DNA of 7,087 bases, taken from Fidelibacterota bacterium (GTDB taxonomy: Bacteria; Marinisomatota; Marinisomatia; Marinisomatales; TCS56). The stretch lies in contig DAOWAH010000080.1 of the NCBI GenBank assembly GCA_030634675.1, positions 1-7,087 of the forward strand. Reading direction: 5' to 3'. The position numbers and the translations under genes were made by a program. Under the pieces are notes generated by a model. It had not been told where the DNA came from, did not search any database, and worked only from the letters and a program-made list of their open reading frames with translations. This document shows positions 1-6,836 of this stretch, piece by piece; within the stretch, counting starts at the first letter, position 1; each line of letters begins with the position of its first letter.

Positions 1-632
1 ATAGAATTTGATTCATAGATATTTTGATAAATTTTATGTGGTTGTATACCCACTCGGATGCATTCGATCGCCACTTCATGGCAACGTTCAGTAGTGTTAC
101 TGTAGCGGAAAGAACCGGTATCGTTAATAATAGCCGTATAAAGGCCCTCTGCAATGGGTAACGGAAGGCTGTCCGGATACAGGGGTTTAAAGAAGTCATA
201 AAGCATTTCACCAGTGGCGGCTGCTTTTAAATCAATAAAATTATAATTGAACTGACCATTGTTGGTTTGCACATGATGATCAATGTTTATGGTAGGGATG
301 TTATTGGCCAGAATTTGCTGGCCGATACCCCGTAATCTTCTAAAATCACCAATATCAAACACAAGCACCAGGTCAACAGTTGCCAGCCATTCATCATGGA
401 TTTGCGGTTCATAGCATTCCACTGATTCGGCATAGGATAAAAAGGCATATTCCTTAGGTAATTCAGTGGCGCAAACGATACGAGTCTCTAACTTCAGCCC
501 ATTTAAATAATGTAGCATCGCGCTGGCACAGCCAAGCCCATCGCCATCCGGATTTTCATGGGTAGTTAATAAAATCCGCTTGGCATCGGCTATCAGTTTA
601 TGTATTATTTCCCAATCGATCATCTTCGGCAT
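1..632 (-). CDS. DHH-family phosphoesterase, NrnA-like (partial, 3' end outside window)
   Basis: About 210 N-terminal residues are readable on the minus strand with no stop before the window edge. Family signatures appear in order: THENPDGDGLG (residues 24-34, the metal-binding HxxPDGD motif), VFDIGDFRRL (91-100), the DHH triad at 118-120 within NIDHH, FIDLKAAATGEM (132-143), and INDTGSFRYSNTT (169-181). These are the metal-ligand and substrate motifs of the DHH domain of bifunctional oligoribonuclease/3',5'-phosphoadenosine phosphatase (NrnA). Those enzymes degrade nano-RNA or pAp in the cytoplasm and are usually about 320-340 residues, so the C-terminal DHHA1 domain should lie off the left edge. 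The start is uncertain: ATG at 632 or at 623 fit equally, and a TTG at 638 is possible; an in-frame stop lies just upstream. No well-spaced Shine-Dalgarno is seen; a GAGG lies about 20 nt before 632. The family is secure, but the exact substrate is not. Confidence 0.88.
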   Translation of the reverse strand, partial: MPKMIDWEIIHKLIADAKRILLTTHENPDGDGLGCASAMLHYLNGLKLETRIVCATELPKEYAFLSYAESVECYEPQIHDEWLATVDLVLVFDIGDFRRLRGIGQQILANNIPTINIDHHVQTNNGQFNYNFIDLKAAATGEMLYDFFKPLYPDSLPLPIAEGLYTAIINDTGSFRYSNTTERCHEVAIECIRVGIQPHKIYQNIYESNS

Positions 633-677
633 GCCCAAAAGGTTTAAATATACCTCATCTTAATGTAATTATCACAA

Positions 678-706
678 ATTCTACCGGTTTTTATTATCAT
701 AAGCAA
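678..706 (-). promoter_or_regulatory. Possible sigma-70-like promoter for the DHH phosphoesterase gene
   Basis: In the roughly 96-bp gap between the adenosyltransferase stop and the phosphoesterase start, the minus strand reads TTGCTT (706-701), a 17-nt spacer, then TAGAAT (683-678). The -10 matches the consensus at 5 of 6 positions, the -35 only at 3 of 6. Transcription would begin near 670, leaving a leader of about 40 nt. This is a pattern match only in an AT-rich gap; read-through from the upstream genes is equally possible. Confidence 0.25.
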
Positions 707-728
707 GTAAGATCGGATAACTGTATTT

Positions 729-1274
729 CTAAGCAGGATGTTCCCAAATTGATTCATTATTACCCGCTACCTGGTTAGCATAACGGGCTAACACAAAGAA
801 AAAATCCGATAACCGATTGATATAAACAATTAATTGTTGATCTATTGATTCGGTTCTGAATAATGCTACGAGATCACATTCCACACGACGGCACACAGCT
901 CTGGTAACATGCAGGCGCGCGGTAAATTCGTCTCCGCCCGGGAGAAGAAATTCTTTCAGCTTGGGAAGAACCGCATTCATTTGCTGTATGCGCTTTTCCA
1001 ATGTGACAACCCTGTTTCTATCTAACAAATCCGAGGTCTTATCAGGTAATGAGATTTCACCACTGATATTCATCAGATCATTCTGAATTTTCTGTAATTC
1101 CGTTTTTGTTCCTCCATCCTCCACCACAGAAATTGTTAGCCCTAATTGGGAATTTAATTCATCCAGACCTCCGAGACAGCGAACTCGCAAGTGTTCTTTT
1201 CCCACTTTTTGACCGTTTCCCAACCGTGTATTTCCTCCATCACCGGTTTTAGTAGTAACTCGGGTTATGCGCAT
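729..1274 (-). CDS. Cob(I)yrinic acid a,c-diamide adenosyltransferase, PduO-type (corrinoid adenosyltransferase)
   Basis: This 181-residue protein has the normal length for the PduO-type family. These cytoplasmic enzymes transfer the 5'-deoxyadenosyl group of ATP to cob(I)alamin and make coenzyme B12. The N-terminal ATP-binding motif TTKTGDGGNTRLGNG is at residues 7-21 and LGGLDELNSQLG at 34-45. The second signature, LPGGDEFTARLHVTRAVCRR, is at 111-130, and the C-terminal NRLSDFFFVLARYAN at 153-167. R125, R129, R130 and E132 align with the Arg/Glu cluster of the family; the residue after the Glu is Cys133 where RRAER with Arg is usual. The ATG shares one base with the TGA of the antiporter gene (TGATG), so translation is probably coupled. 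No B12-dependent enzyme or other cobalamin gene is in the window, so its client pathway is unknown. The EutT and CobA types are excluded by fold motifs. Confidence 0.93.
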   Translation of the reverse strand: MRITRVTTKTGDGGNTRLGNGQKVGKEHLRVRCLGGLDELNSQLGLTISVVEDGGTKTELQKIQNDLMNISGEISLPDKTSDLLDRNRVVTLEKRIQQMNAVLPKLKEFLLPGGDEFTARLHVTRAVCRRVECDLVALFRTESIDQQLIVYINRLSDFFFVLARYANQVAGNNESIWEHPA

Positions 1275-2755
1275 CAGAAGTAAATCAGGCTGATGATGAT
1301 AAAAATCGGAATTAAAATCGGTATCGAGTACTTTAACATATAGCCAAAGAAACTCGGCATATTGATACCGGCTTCTTCCGAAATTGACTTTACCATAAAA
1401 TTAGGAGCATTGCCAATATAAGTATTGGCACCCATGAATACCGCTCCGGCCGAGATAGCCAACAAAGTCTGCTTTCCGGTAGTCATCAATGAAACCGGAT
1501 CACCCCCAGCAGTATTGAAAAATACCAGATAAGTTGGTGCATTGTCTAAAAAACTGGATAATACACCGGTAGCCCAAAAATACATATAATTGACCGGATT
1601 GCCATGACTGTCCGATACCGACTTTATTACCAGGCTCAGAGCACCATCCGTCCCAGCCTTAAGGATTGCTATCGCCGGGATTATTGTCACAAAAATACCA
1701 GCGAATAATTTGGCCACCTCCATGATTGGGAACCATGAATATTCATTAGCTTTTCGTACATCCAATGATGTTATTTTCCAGCTCGCAACCGTCAGACTTA
1801 GTAACAGGACATCGCGAACAAGATTTTGCAATTCTACCTCAACATGATAAACGTTATAAGATATACCGGGATGCCAGAAACCACTTAATAATACGGCGCC
1901 GATTACTCCCAACAGTAAAACTAAATTGACCTTACCTTCCAAACCGAATTTAACCTTATTTATGGAATTGGAAATCTCAGTTGGAATTTGCTCTTGCCAA
2001 TAGAAATATGAATCAAGTCCAAAAAATAATACCAACAGGAAAGCTACTGCCGTTAACATGGGCATTAACATATTGGTAGTAGTCCAGAAAAAATCAACCC
2101 CTTTCAGGAATCCTAAAAAAAGTGGAGGATCACCTAACGGAGTTAAAGAGCCACCGATATTTGCCACTAAGAAAATGAAAAAGACAATCACATGCACATT
2201 GTTTTTACGCCATTTATTAGCCCGAATTAATGGACGTATCAACAACATGGCAGCACCGGTAGTCCCCATCCAACTCGCTAAGATCGTACCCAAGATAATA
2301 ATTCCTGTATTCACAATTGGTGAGCCCTGCAAACTTCCGGTTACTCGAACACCTCCGGAGATAGTAAATAATGCCAATAATAAGATTATAAAAGGTATGT
2401 ATTCCAGTAACGATACATGCAGCAGCTCATAGACGGTAACCGATAGCCCTTGAAATATTATAAATGGAATAATCAGAATAATAGCCCAAAATGCGGCCAC
2501 TTTGCCAAAATGATGATGCCAGAAATGCGGAGCAACCAGAGGAAATACAGCAATTGACAATAGAATACCAAAAAAGGGTACCGCCCAGATTATTGATAAA
2601 TGAGCGCCATCCACATGCGGCGCCGAATGATGCTCGGCAATCACATGAACAATCTCTCCTTCAGTTACATCCCCAACTGTATCCGCCAAAATAATTCCGG
2701 AAGTCAGCAATAAACCAAACAGAACTGATAAAAAGATCCGGCGGATTTGTTTCAT
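1274..2755 (-). CDS. Sodium:proton antiporter, NhaD-like / CitMHS_2 family (ArsB-NhaD superfamily)
   Basis: This is a 493-residue polytopic inner-membrane protein with roughly a dozen hydrophobic helices. Superfamily signatures are GGSLTPLGDPPLFLGF (residues 201-216), SSFLDNAPTYLVFF (400-413) and GANTYIGNAPNFMVKS (442-457), the paired half-membrane NAP-type motifs of ion-transporter-like antiporters. The likely reaction is Na+ out for H+ in, but relatives in this superfamily move citrate or other anions, so the substrate is inferred. The N-terminus (1-24) looks like a cleavable signal or signal anchor (KQIRR, hydrophobic core, ILA-D). It is followed by a His-rich segment (H37, H42, H43, H47, H52) and FWHHHFGK at 78-85. 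The ATG at 2755 is preceded by AAGG about 11 nt upstream. It is the first gene of the left block and overlaps the adenosyltransferase by 1 nt. The neighbouring Na+-NQR operon supports a sodium role. Confidence 0.85.
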   Translation of the reverse strand: MKQIRRIFLSVLFGLLLTSGIILADTVGDVTEGEIVHVIAEHHSAPHVDGAHLSIIWAVPFFGILLSIAVFPLVAPHFWHHHFGKVAAFWAIILIIPFIIFQGLSVTVYELLHVSLLEYIPFIILLLALFTISGGVRVTGSLQGSPIVNTGIIILGTILASWMGTTGAAMLLIRPLIRANKWRKNNVHVIVFFIFLVANIGGSLTPLGDPPLFLGFLKGVDFFWTTTNMLMPMLTAVAFLLVLFFGLDSYFYWQEQIPTEISNSINKVKFGLEGKVNLVLLLGVIGAVLLSGFWHPGISYNVYHVEVELQNLVRDVLLLSLTVASWKITSLDVRKANEYSWFPIMEVAKLFAGIFVTIIPAIAILKAGTDGALSLVIKSVSDSHGNPVNYMYFWATGVLSSFLDNAPTYLVFFNTAGGDPVSLMTTGKQTLLAISAGAVFMGANTYIGNAPNFMVKSISEEAGINMPSFFGYMLKYSIPILIPIFIIISLIYF

Positions 2756-2880
2756 TCTCTGATTGCCTTGAAAAGTTTCATTTATTTATCGACTTAATAC
2801 AAGCGCTGAAGGTACATAAATAAGGCTGTTTAATGATAGTCAAATCATCGATAAAATCCTCGGTAAAACTGTCGTGGGAA

Positions 2881-2908
2881 TTGGAAAATAATTCTCCTAG
2901 TTTATTAT
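2881..2908 (+). promoter_or_regulatory. Candidate promoter for nqrM
   Basis: TTGGAA at 2881-2886 (4 of 6 match to the -35 consensus), a 16-nt spacer and TATTAT at 2903-2908 (5 of 6 match to the -10) form a plausible housekeeping promoter. Initiation near 2915 would give a leader of about 35 nt to the ATG at 2950. It would exclude the longer reading from 2833, which starts upstream of this promoter. A better-looking TTGACA at 2921 has no -10 at the right distance. Confidence 0.33.
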
Positions 2909-2916
2909 ATTGTCGG

Positions 2917-2932
2917 CTAATTGACAAATTAG
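2917..2932. promoter_or_regulatory. Palindrome in the nqrM leader (operator or hairpin)
   Basis: CTAATT (2917-2922) and AATTAG (2927-2932) form a perfect 6-bp inverted repeat around a GACA spacer. It lies just after the candidate -10 box and ends 17 nt before the nqrM ATG. It could be a repressor half-site pair or a weak AU-rich leader hairpin. In AT-rich DNA a repeat this short can also occur by chance. Confidence 0.3.
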
Positions 2933-2949
2933 TTTTCCGTGAAGATTTG

Positions 2950-3174
2950 ATGGAACCGAATTTAACAAAACACGTAAATTTATTCATGCAGATGCTTATA
3001 ACGATTGTGATTATGGGACTGGCCATTGCCGGTCTGTCATTGGGATTATTTTTTAAACGTGAACCAATCTCCGGCCATTGTGGTGGCGGTCATAGAATAA
3101 CTGTAAAAGGTGAAGTACTAAGCTGCCCCACTTGCGACGGTGATCCGGAGAAATGCGAAAATAAATCGAGTTAA
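2950..3174 (+). CDS. nqrM: Na+-NQR maturation protein NqrM (DUF539-like)
   Basis: This 74-residue protein has one membrane helix (about residues 14-35, ending GLSLGLFF) and a short Cys-rich tail. The signature KREPISGHCGGG (36-47) matches the helix-end and CGG motif of NqrM, and four Cys are present at 44, 59, 62 and 69 (CPTC then DPEKC). Published work on Vibrio NqrM describes one transmembrane helix and four conserved Cys, with one of them essential for Na+-NQR maturation; a role in iron delivery to the NqrD/NqrE centre has been proposed. I chose ATG 2950 (GAAG about 5 nt upstream) because it gives the family's usual length. The open frame extends to an ATG at 2833, but the extra 39 residues look like non-coding sequence, and a candidate promoter lies inside them. 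The gene faces the nqr operon tail to tail, separate from it. Confidence 0.85.
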   Translation: MEPNLTKHVNLFMQMLITIVIMGLAIAGLSLGLFFKREPISGHCGGGHRITVKGEVLSCPTCDGDPEKCENKSS

Positions 3175-3180
3175 CATCTG

Positions 3181-3204
3181 AGTTCGCAGTGAACGCTGCG
3201 AACT
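3181..3204 (+). terminator. Hairpin after nqrM, likely rho-independent terminator
   Basis: AGTTCGCAG (3181-3189) and CTGCGAACT (3196-3204) form a perfect 9-bp stem with a 6-nt loop, starting 6 nt after the nqrM stop codon. On the plus strand it is followed by ATTTTATAT, a short U-rich tract, so it is oriented to end nqrM transcription. The tract is imperfect, so efficiency is uncertain. In the minus direction no T run follows the stem. Confidence 0.6.
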
Positions 3205-3249
3205 ATTTTATATAACTCGTAAGTATCAATATAAAAATCACTAATCCTG

Positions 3250-3303
3250 ATCGCGACTGCTGCTTTACCCCTCAGCACCTCGAGGCCAGCGCTCCAGGCT
3301 CCA
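3250..3303. other. GC-rich, palindrome-bearing block in the convergent spacer
   Basis: Between the hairpin and the apbE stop there is a visibly GC-rich stretch of about 50 bp in an otherwise AT-rich spacer. It contains three short perfect palindromes: TCGCGA (3251-3256), CCTCGAGG (3278-3285) and AGCGCT (3288-3293). I see no gene and no clear terminator for the nqr-apbE transcript. It may be a fragment of an intergenic repeat, which needs other copies to establish. Confidence 0.35.
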
Positions 3304-3305
3304 TC

Positions 3306-4364
3306 CTACTTCTTCTCCCGTACCTCCATTCCGCTACTTTTCAGCAGCTCGAATTGATCCTTACCATCCCGCAGAATCAGCAGTGCTTCCACATCCTCCA
3401 ATGATTCAATTAATTCTAGTCCCGGTTTGACACCCATTACCATTAGGCTGGTAGCCAGGGCATCAGCAGCCATACAGGTTGGCGCTACTACAGTGGCGGA
3501 TGCAACAGCGGTTTCGACCGGATAACCGGTTCGTGGATCAACCACATGAGAAAATAATTGACCATCGTACTCAAAATAATTCCGGTAATCTCCCGAGGTG
3601 GCCATAGCCTGATCGCTTAAATCGACAATTGCCATAATGTCACGTCCGGGAATGGCATCCAATAGGGGATTATCGATACCAATCTGCCAGTGTAATTTTG
3701 ACCGATTGGTACCTTTACAATATATTTCCCCCCCGATCTCAACTAAAAAATCCGCAAATCCTTCTGCGTGCAGCCAATTTGATACAACATCGACACCATA
3801 GCCCTTGGCAATAGCATTTAGATCTATGGAAACCGCTGGATCAAGTTTATTCAATTGTGACTGGTGGACACCAATTTTCCGATAACCAATTCTGTTAAGG
3901 ATCGCAGAAATTTCTTCTGGTTCAGGAGGATTAAAATGATCGACATTGGCTCCGGCTCCGAAGCCCCACAAATCGATTAATGGCCCCACCGTAATATCAA
4001 ACGCACCAGCAGTTAAATAAGATACTTCCAGAGCATGTTTGACAACCTTGATAAAGTTCTGCGAAACCGTAAATGGCTGCGCGGTATTCAACCGGTTGAA
4101 AACAGAAATCTCACTGTTGGGATCCCAGCTTGACATCTGATGATTTATCTCGCTTAAAAGACTGTCAATTGCGGTCTTGATAATTACCTGGTCCGGAGTC
4201 AAGCCCTTTTCCACGACCAATTTCACCAGATAGGTGGTGCCCATTGTACGACCGTTTATTACCAATTCTTTCGGATTTTGGCTGCACCCATAGAGTATAA
4301 TCAACAAAAAAAGAGAACCCAACAGCAGTTGGGCTCTCAGAAAGATCAATTTAATCGTCACCAT
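3306..4364 (-). CDS. apbE: FAD:protein FMN transferase ApbE, lipoprotein
   Basis: This 352-residue protein is full length for ApbE. It transfers FMN from FAD to a Thr in SGAT-type motifs of target proteins, here expected to be NqrC (and NqrB outside the window), at the outer face of the inner membrane. A lipoprotein signal ends in LYGC with the lipidated Cys at 27. Family motifs are GRTMGTTY (38-45), AGAFDITVGPL (119-129), DLNAIAKGYGVD (181-192), EIGGE (209-213), SGDYRNY (257-263), HVVDPRTGYPV (273-283), and the Mg-binding region APTCMAADALAT (294-305). Its ATG shares one base with the nqrF TAA (TAATG) and lacks an obvious Shine-Dalgarno, which suggests translational coupling to nqrF. As last gene of the operon it co-supplies the maturation enzyme with its substrate. 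Confidence 0.96.
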   Translation of the reverse strand: MVTIKLIFLRAQLLLGSLFLLIILYGCSQNPKELVINGRTMGTTYLVKLVVEKGLTPDQVIIKTAIDSLLSEINHQMSSWDPNSEISVFNRLNTAQPFTVSQNFIKVVKHALEVSYLTAGAFDITVGPLIDLWGFGAGANVDHFNPPEPEEISAILNRIGYRKIGVHQSQLNKLDPAVSIDLNAIAKGYGVDVVSNWLHAEGFADFLVEIGGEIYCKGTNRSKLHWQIGIDNPLLDAIPGRDIMAIVDLSDQAMATSGDYRNYFEYDGQLFSHVVDPRTGYPVETAVASATVVAPTCMAADALATSLMVMGVKPGLELIESLEDVEALLILRDGKDQFELLKSSGMEVREKK

Positions 4365-5584
4365 TAAAATTCATCATAGGCGATCATATCTTTATCTACG
4401 CCCTGATCATACAACATTTTATCCACAGCGCTAATCATCATTGGCGGACCACACATATAATATTCAATCTCAGTTGGATCTTCGTGTTTGCTCAGATAAT
4501 TATCATAGACCACCTGGTGGATGAATCCGGTGGGACCAGTCCAATTATCCTCCGGTAGTGGTTCCGACAAAGCCACATTATATTTAAAATTGGGAAATTC
4601 GGCGGCAATTGCTTTGAAATCCTCATCATAGAACATTTCGCGTAAAGAACGAGCGCCGTACCAGAAAGTCACCAGCCGCTTTATTCGCTTGGTATGGAAC
4701 AGGTCAAATATATGACTGCGCATGGGCGCCATTCCTGCTCCGCCACCAATATACATCATTTCCCGATCCGTTTCCCGGGCAAAGAATTCACCATAGGGAC
4801 CGGATACAAATACTTTATCACCTGGCTCCAGGTTGAACATAAAAGACGAAGCAATTCCCGGAGGAACATCAGGTAGGTTAGGCGGTGGTGAAGCAATCCG
4901 CACGTTCAACATCACAATATTACCTTCCGCCGGATGATTTGCCATACTGTAAGCTCTGAACAGACCTTCATCATTCTTGGAATGATAACGCCACATATCA
5001 TATTTATCCCAGTCACCACGATATTCTTCAGCAATATCAAATTCACTGTAATCCAGTTCATATTTGGGGATATCGAGCTGTATATAACCACCGGCTTTGA
5101 AATCAAGAATTTCTCCCGGGGGCAACTCCAGGACCAGTTCCTTGATAAATGTGGCGACATTATCGTTGGAGCGGACAATGCATTCCCATTTCTTGATATT
5201 GAAAATTTCATCTGGTATCTGAATTTTCAATGGTTGTTTCACCTTGAGCTGACAGGCCAGACGGTAATGATCTTTAGCTTCAGCGCGATTGATATGACCC
5301 GTTTCCGTAGGTAATAGCTCCCCGCCACCTTCCAGTACCTGACATTTACATTGGGCACAGGTACCGCCGCCACCGCAAGCAGAAGGAATGAATATCTTAT
5401 GTCCCGCCAAAGCAGTCAATAAGGTTGAACCCGGCCGGACTTTTACACTTTTATCCTTATCGTTATTGATCAGGATTTCGACTTCGCCCTGGGGTAACAG
5501 TTTTTTCTCAGCGAAATTCAACAGAAGAACCAACAGGAGAATAACTCCGGTAAATACAATGACGCCTGTTATTGCTGTTATCAT
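4364..5584 (-). CDS. nqrF: Na+-NQR subunit F (NADH:ubiquinone reductase, Na+-transporting)
   Basis: This 406-residue subunit is the electron entry point: NADH to FAD to a 2Fe-2S cluster. It has one N-terminal membrane helix (about 4-24). The ferredoxin domain follows with ligands C70, C76, C79 and C111 in [11 protein letters not shown] and LAC; C81 is an additional Cys in CKCQV. The FAD-binding motif RAYSMAN is at 210-216 and GPYGEFFA at 262-269. The NAD-binding domain has [10 protein letters not shown] (280-289), FWYGARS (307-313) and CGPPMM (378-383), and the C-terminus ends YDEF with an aromatic residue as in the family. Cluster Cys positions coincide with the Vibrio cholerae numbering that I recall, so the protein is intact. 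The start at 5584 has AGGA overlapping the nqrE stop codon, 9 nt after nqrE. apbE overlaps its stop by 1 nt. Confidence 0.98.
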   Translation of the reverse strand: MITAITGVIVFTGVILLLVLLLNFAEKKLLPQGEVEILINNDKDKSVKVRPGSTLLTALAGHKIFIPSACGGGGTCAQCKCQVLEGGGELLPTETGHINRAEAKDHYRLACQLKVKQPLKIQIPDEIFNIKKWECIVRSNDNVATFIKELVLELPPGEILDFKAGGYIQLDIPKYELDYSEFDIAEEYRGDWDKYDMWRYHSKNDEGLFRAYSMANHPAEGNIVMLNVRIASPPPNLPDVPPGIASSFMFNLEPGDKVFVSGPYGEFFARETDREMMYIGGGAGMAPMRSHIFDLFHTKRIKRLVTFWYGARSLREMFYDEDFKAIAAEFPNFKYNVALSEPLPEDNWTGPTGFIHQVVYDNYLSKHEDPTEIEYYMCGPPMMISAVDKMLYDQGVDKDMIAYDEF

Positions 5585-5593
5585 AATTCGTTC

Positions 5594-6205
5594 CTATAAA
5601 TCGATGCCTGAAAAGGCCATGAAGGTCATGGACAACAAGCCGGTAAGCAACATTGTGATGCCCAGACCGCGCAGAGCCGGGGGTACATTTGAATAGCGTA
5701 AACGATGCCTGATAGCTGCCATAGTGGTGATGGCCAGAAAAAAGCCGATACCGGAACCAAAACCAAATACTACCGATTCTCCCAGATTATAATTACGCTC
5801 AACCAGGAATAATGAACCACCTAGAATGGCACAGTTAACTGCGATCAACGGCAGAAAAATACCGAGGCTTAAATATAGCGCCGGTGTGAAGCGATCCATG
5901 ATCATTTCGACCAACTGGACCATGGCCGCTATTGTTGCAATAAAAATAATGAAATTCAGGTAGCTCAGATCCATATCAGGTAAACCGGCCCAAGCCAAGG
6001 CTCCATCTTTTAACAGATAAGTGTGCAAAAACCAATTTACCGGAGCGGTAATCGATAAAACGAAGACAACCGCAAGACCCAATCCAATCGAAGTTTCAAC
6101 TTTTTTTGAAATGGCCAGAAACGAGCACATTCCAAGGAAATAGGCCAATAGAATATTTTCAATGAAAATAGACTTAACTGCCAGACTTAAATAATGCTCC
6201 AACAT
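5594..6205 (-). CDS. nqrE: Na+-NQR subunit E
   Basis: This 203-residue integral membrane subunit has about six helices and belongs to the NqrDE/RnfAE family. With NqrD it forms the inverted-repeat pair that holds the intramembrane iron centre and passes electrons across the membrane. The N-terminal signature [19 protein letters not shown] spans 13-31 and contains C27; the second ligand is C125 in [12 protein letters not shown]. The sequence [13 protein letters not shown] (147-159) is typical of the family. The order next to nqrD and nqrF distinguishes it from the RnfA/RnfE homologues. The ATG lies 1 nt after the nqrD TGA and is preceded by a strong AGGAGG with 6-nt spacing inside the nqrD end. 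Confidence 0.97.
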   Translation of the reverse strand: MLEHYLSLAVKSIFIENILLAYFLGMCSFLAISKKVETSIGLGLAVVFVLSITAPVNWFLHTYLLKDGALAWAGLPDMDLSYLNFIIFIATIAAMVQLVEMIMDRFTPALYLSLGIFLPLIAVNCAILGGSLFLVERNYNLGESVVFGFGSGIGFFLAITTMAAIRHRLRYSNVPPALRGLGITMLLTGLLSMTFMAFSGIDL

Positions 6206-6206
6206 C

Positions 6207-6836
6207 TCAGGCCTCCTCTTCCACTTTGGTTATCAAACGTTGGACCCATATGATTAATCCGAGAATAATAAATGCTCCCGGAGACAGGACCATCAGTCCG
6301 ACGTTTTCGTAACCGGCGGAATAGAATGATTCCGGAATAACTACAAATCCCAAAATCGACCCGCTGCCGAATAACTCTCGGAAAAAGGAAACGGCTATCA
6401 GGATAATTCCGTAGCCCAAAGCATTACCGACACCATCTAAGAATGCTTTACCAACTGAATTTTGCATAGCAAATGCTTCGGCCCGGCCGAGAACGATACA
6501 ATTGGTTATTATCAATCCAACGAAAACCGATAGCTGCTTGCTCATATCATAGGCATAAGCCTGCAGCACCTGGTCGGTTAAGATTACCAGAGAAGCAATG
6601 ATTGCAAGCATGACGATAATCCGTACCCGACCGGGAATAAAATTGCGTAGGAGAGAAATGATCGTATTGGACATGGATAATACAAAGACAACCGCCAGTG
6701 TCATTACGATGGCCGTGTCCATTTTCACCGTCACAGCCAGAGCAGAGCAGATACCGAGTACTTGAAAAGCAATCGGATTATTACTCATCAGAGGATCTTT
6801 TAAGACCAGCTGTGATTTTTTACTTAATAATCCCAT
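6207..6836 (-). CDS. nqrD: Na+-NQR subunit D
   Basis: This 209-residue membrane subunit, again about six helices, is the partner of NqrE. Iron-centre ligands are C30 ([18 protein letters not shown], 19-36) and C113 ([16 protein letters not shown], 108-123), matching the family positions. The motif [12 protein letters not shown] (132-143) and the FRELFGSG segment (158-165) are typical. The ATG follows the nqrC TAA with no gap, and a strong GGAGGA lies about 7 nt upstream, within the nqrC end. Together with NqrB, NqrC, NqrE and NqrF it forms the membrane part of the sodium pump. Confidence 0.97.
   Translation of the reverse strand: MGLLSKKSQLVLKDPLMSNNPIAFQVLGICSALAVTVKMDTAIVMTLAVVFVLSMSNTIISLLRNFIPGRVRIIVMLAIIASLVILTDQVLQAYAYDMSKQLSVFVGLIITNCIVLGRAEAFAMQNSVGKAFLDGVGNALGYGIILIAVSFFRELFGSGSILGFVVIPESFYSAGYENVGLMVLSPGAFIILGLIIWVQRLITKVEEEA

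Larger units (their letters stand above)
2756..2949. promoter_or_regulatory. Divergent intergenic region between antiporter gene and nqrM
   Basis: About 194 bp separates the antiporter start (minus) from the preferred nqrM start (plus), so promoters for both should lie here. The stretch is AT-rich. A plus-strand promoter candidate and a palindrome are listed separately. For the minus-strand antiporter I see only a modest ribosome-binding site (AAGG) and no convincing -35/-10 pair. Confidence 0.5.

Noticed and set aside
2058..2432. 124-codon plus-strand open frame inside the antiporter gene
   Set aside because: It lies wholly antisense to a well-supported transporter, and its low-complexity Lys/Pro/Asn-rich translation is typical of a reverse-strand shadow.
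2921..2949. Consensus TTGACA at 2921-2926 as an nqrM promoter -35
   Set aside because: The sequence about 17 nt downstream is GATTTG, not a -10 box, and initiation would fall inside the coding region. The TTGACA is mostly part of the palindrome.
2778..3026. 82-codon open frame on the minus strand across the divergent region and the nqrM start
   Set aside because: It is antisense to the nqrM membrane helix, matches no family I know and would remove the space for promoters; it is best explained as a shadow of nqrM.
3232..3253. Possible minus-strand terminator for apbE (ATCA/TGAT with a T run)
   Set aside because: The stem is only 4 bp of A/T-rich pairs with a 7-nt loop, too weak to call despite the five T that follow.
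4934..5314. 126-codon plus-strand open frame inside nqrF
   Set aside because: It is antisense to conserved NqrF domains and has no recognisable motif or ribosome-binding site.
5388..5696. 102-codon plus-strand open frame across the nqrE-nqrF junction
   Set aside because: It runs antisense to the nqrF N-terminal helix and the nqrE C-terminus and shows no independent coding signs.
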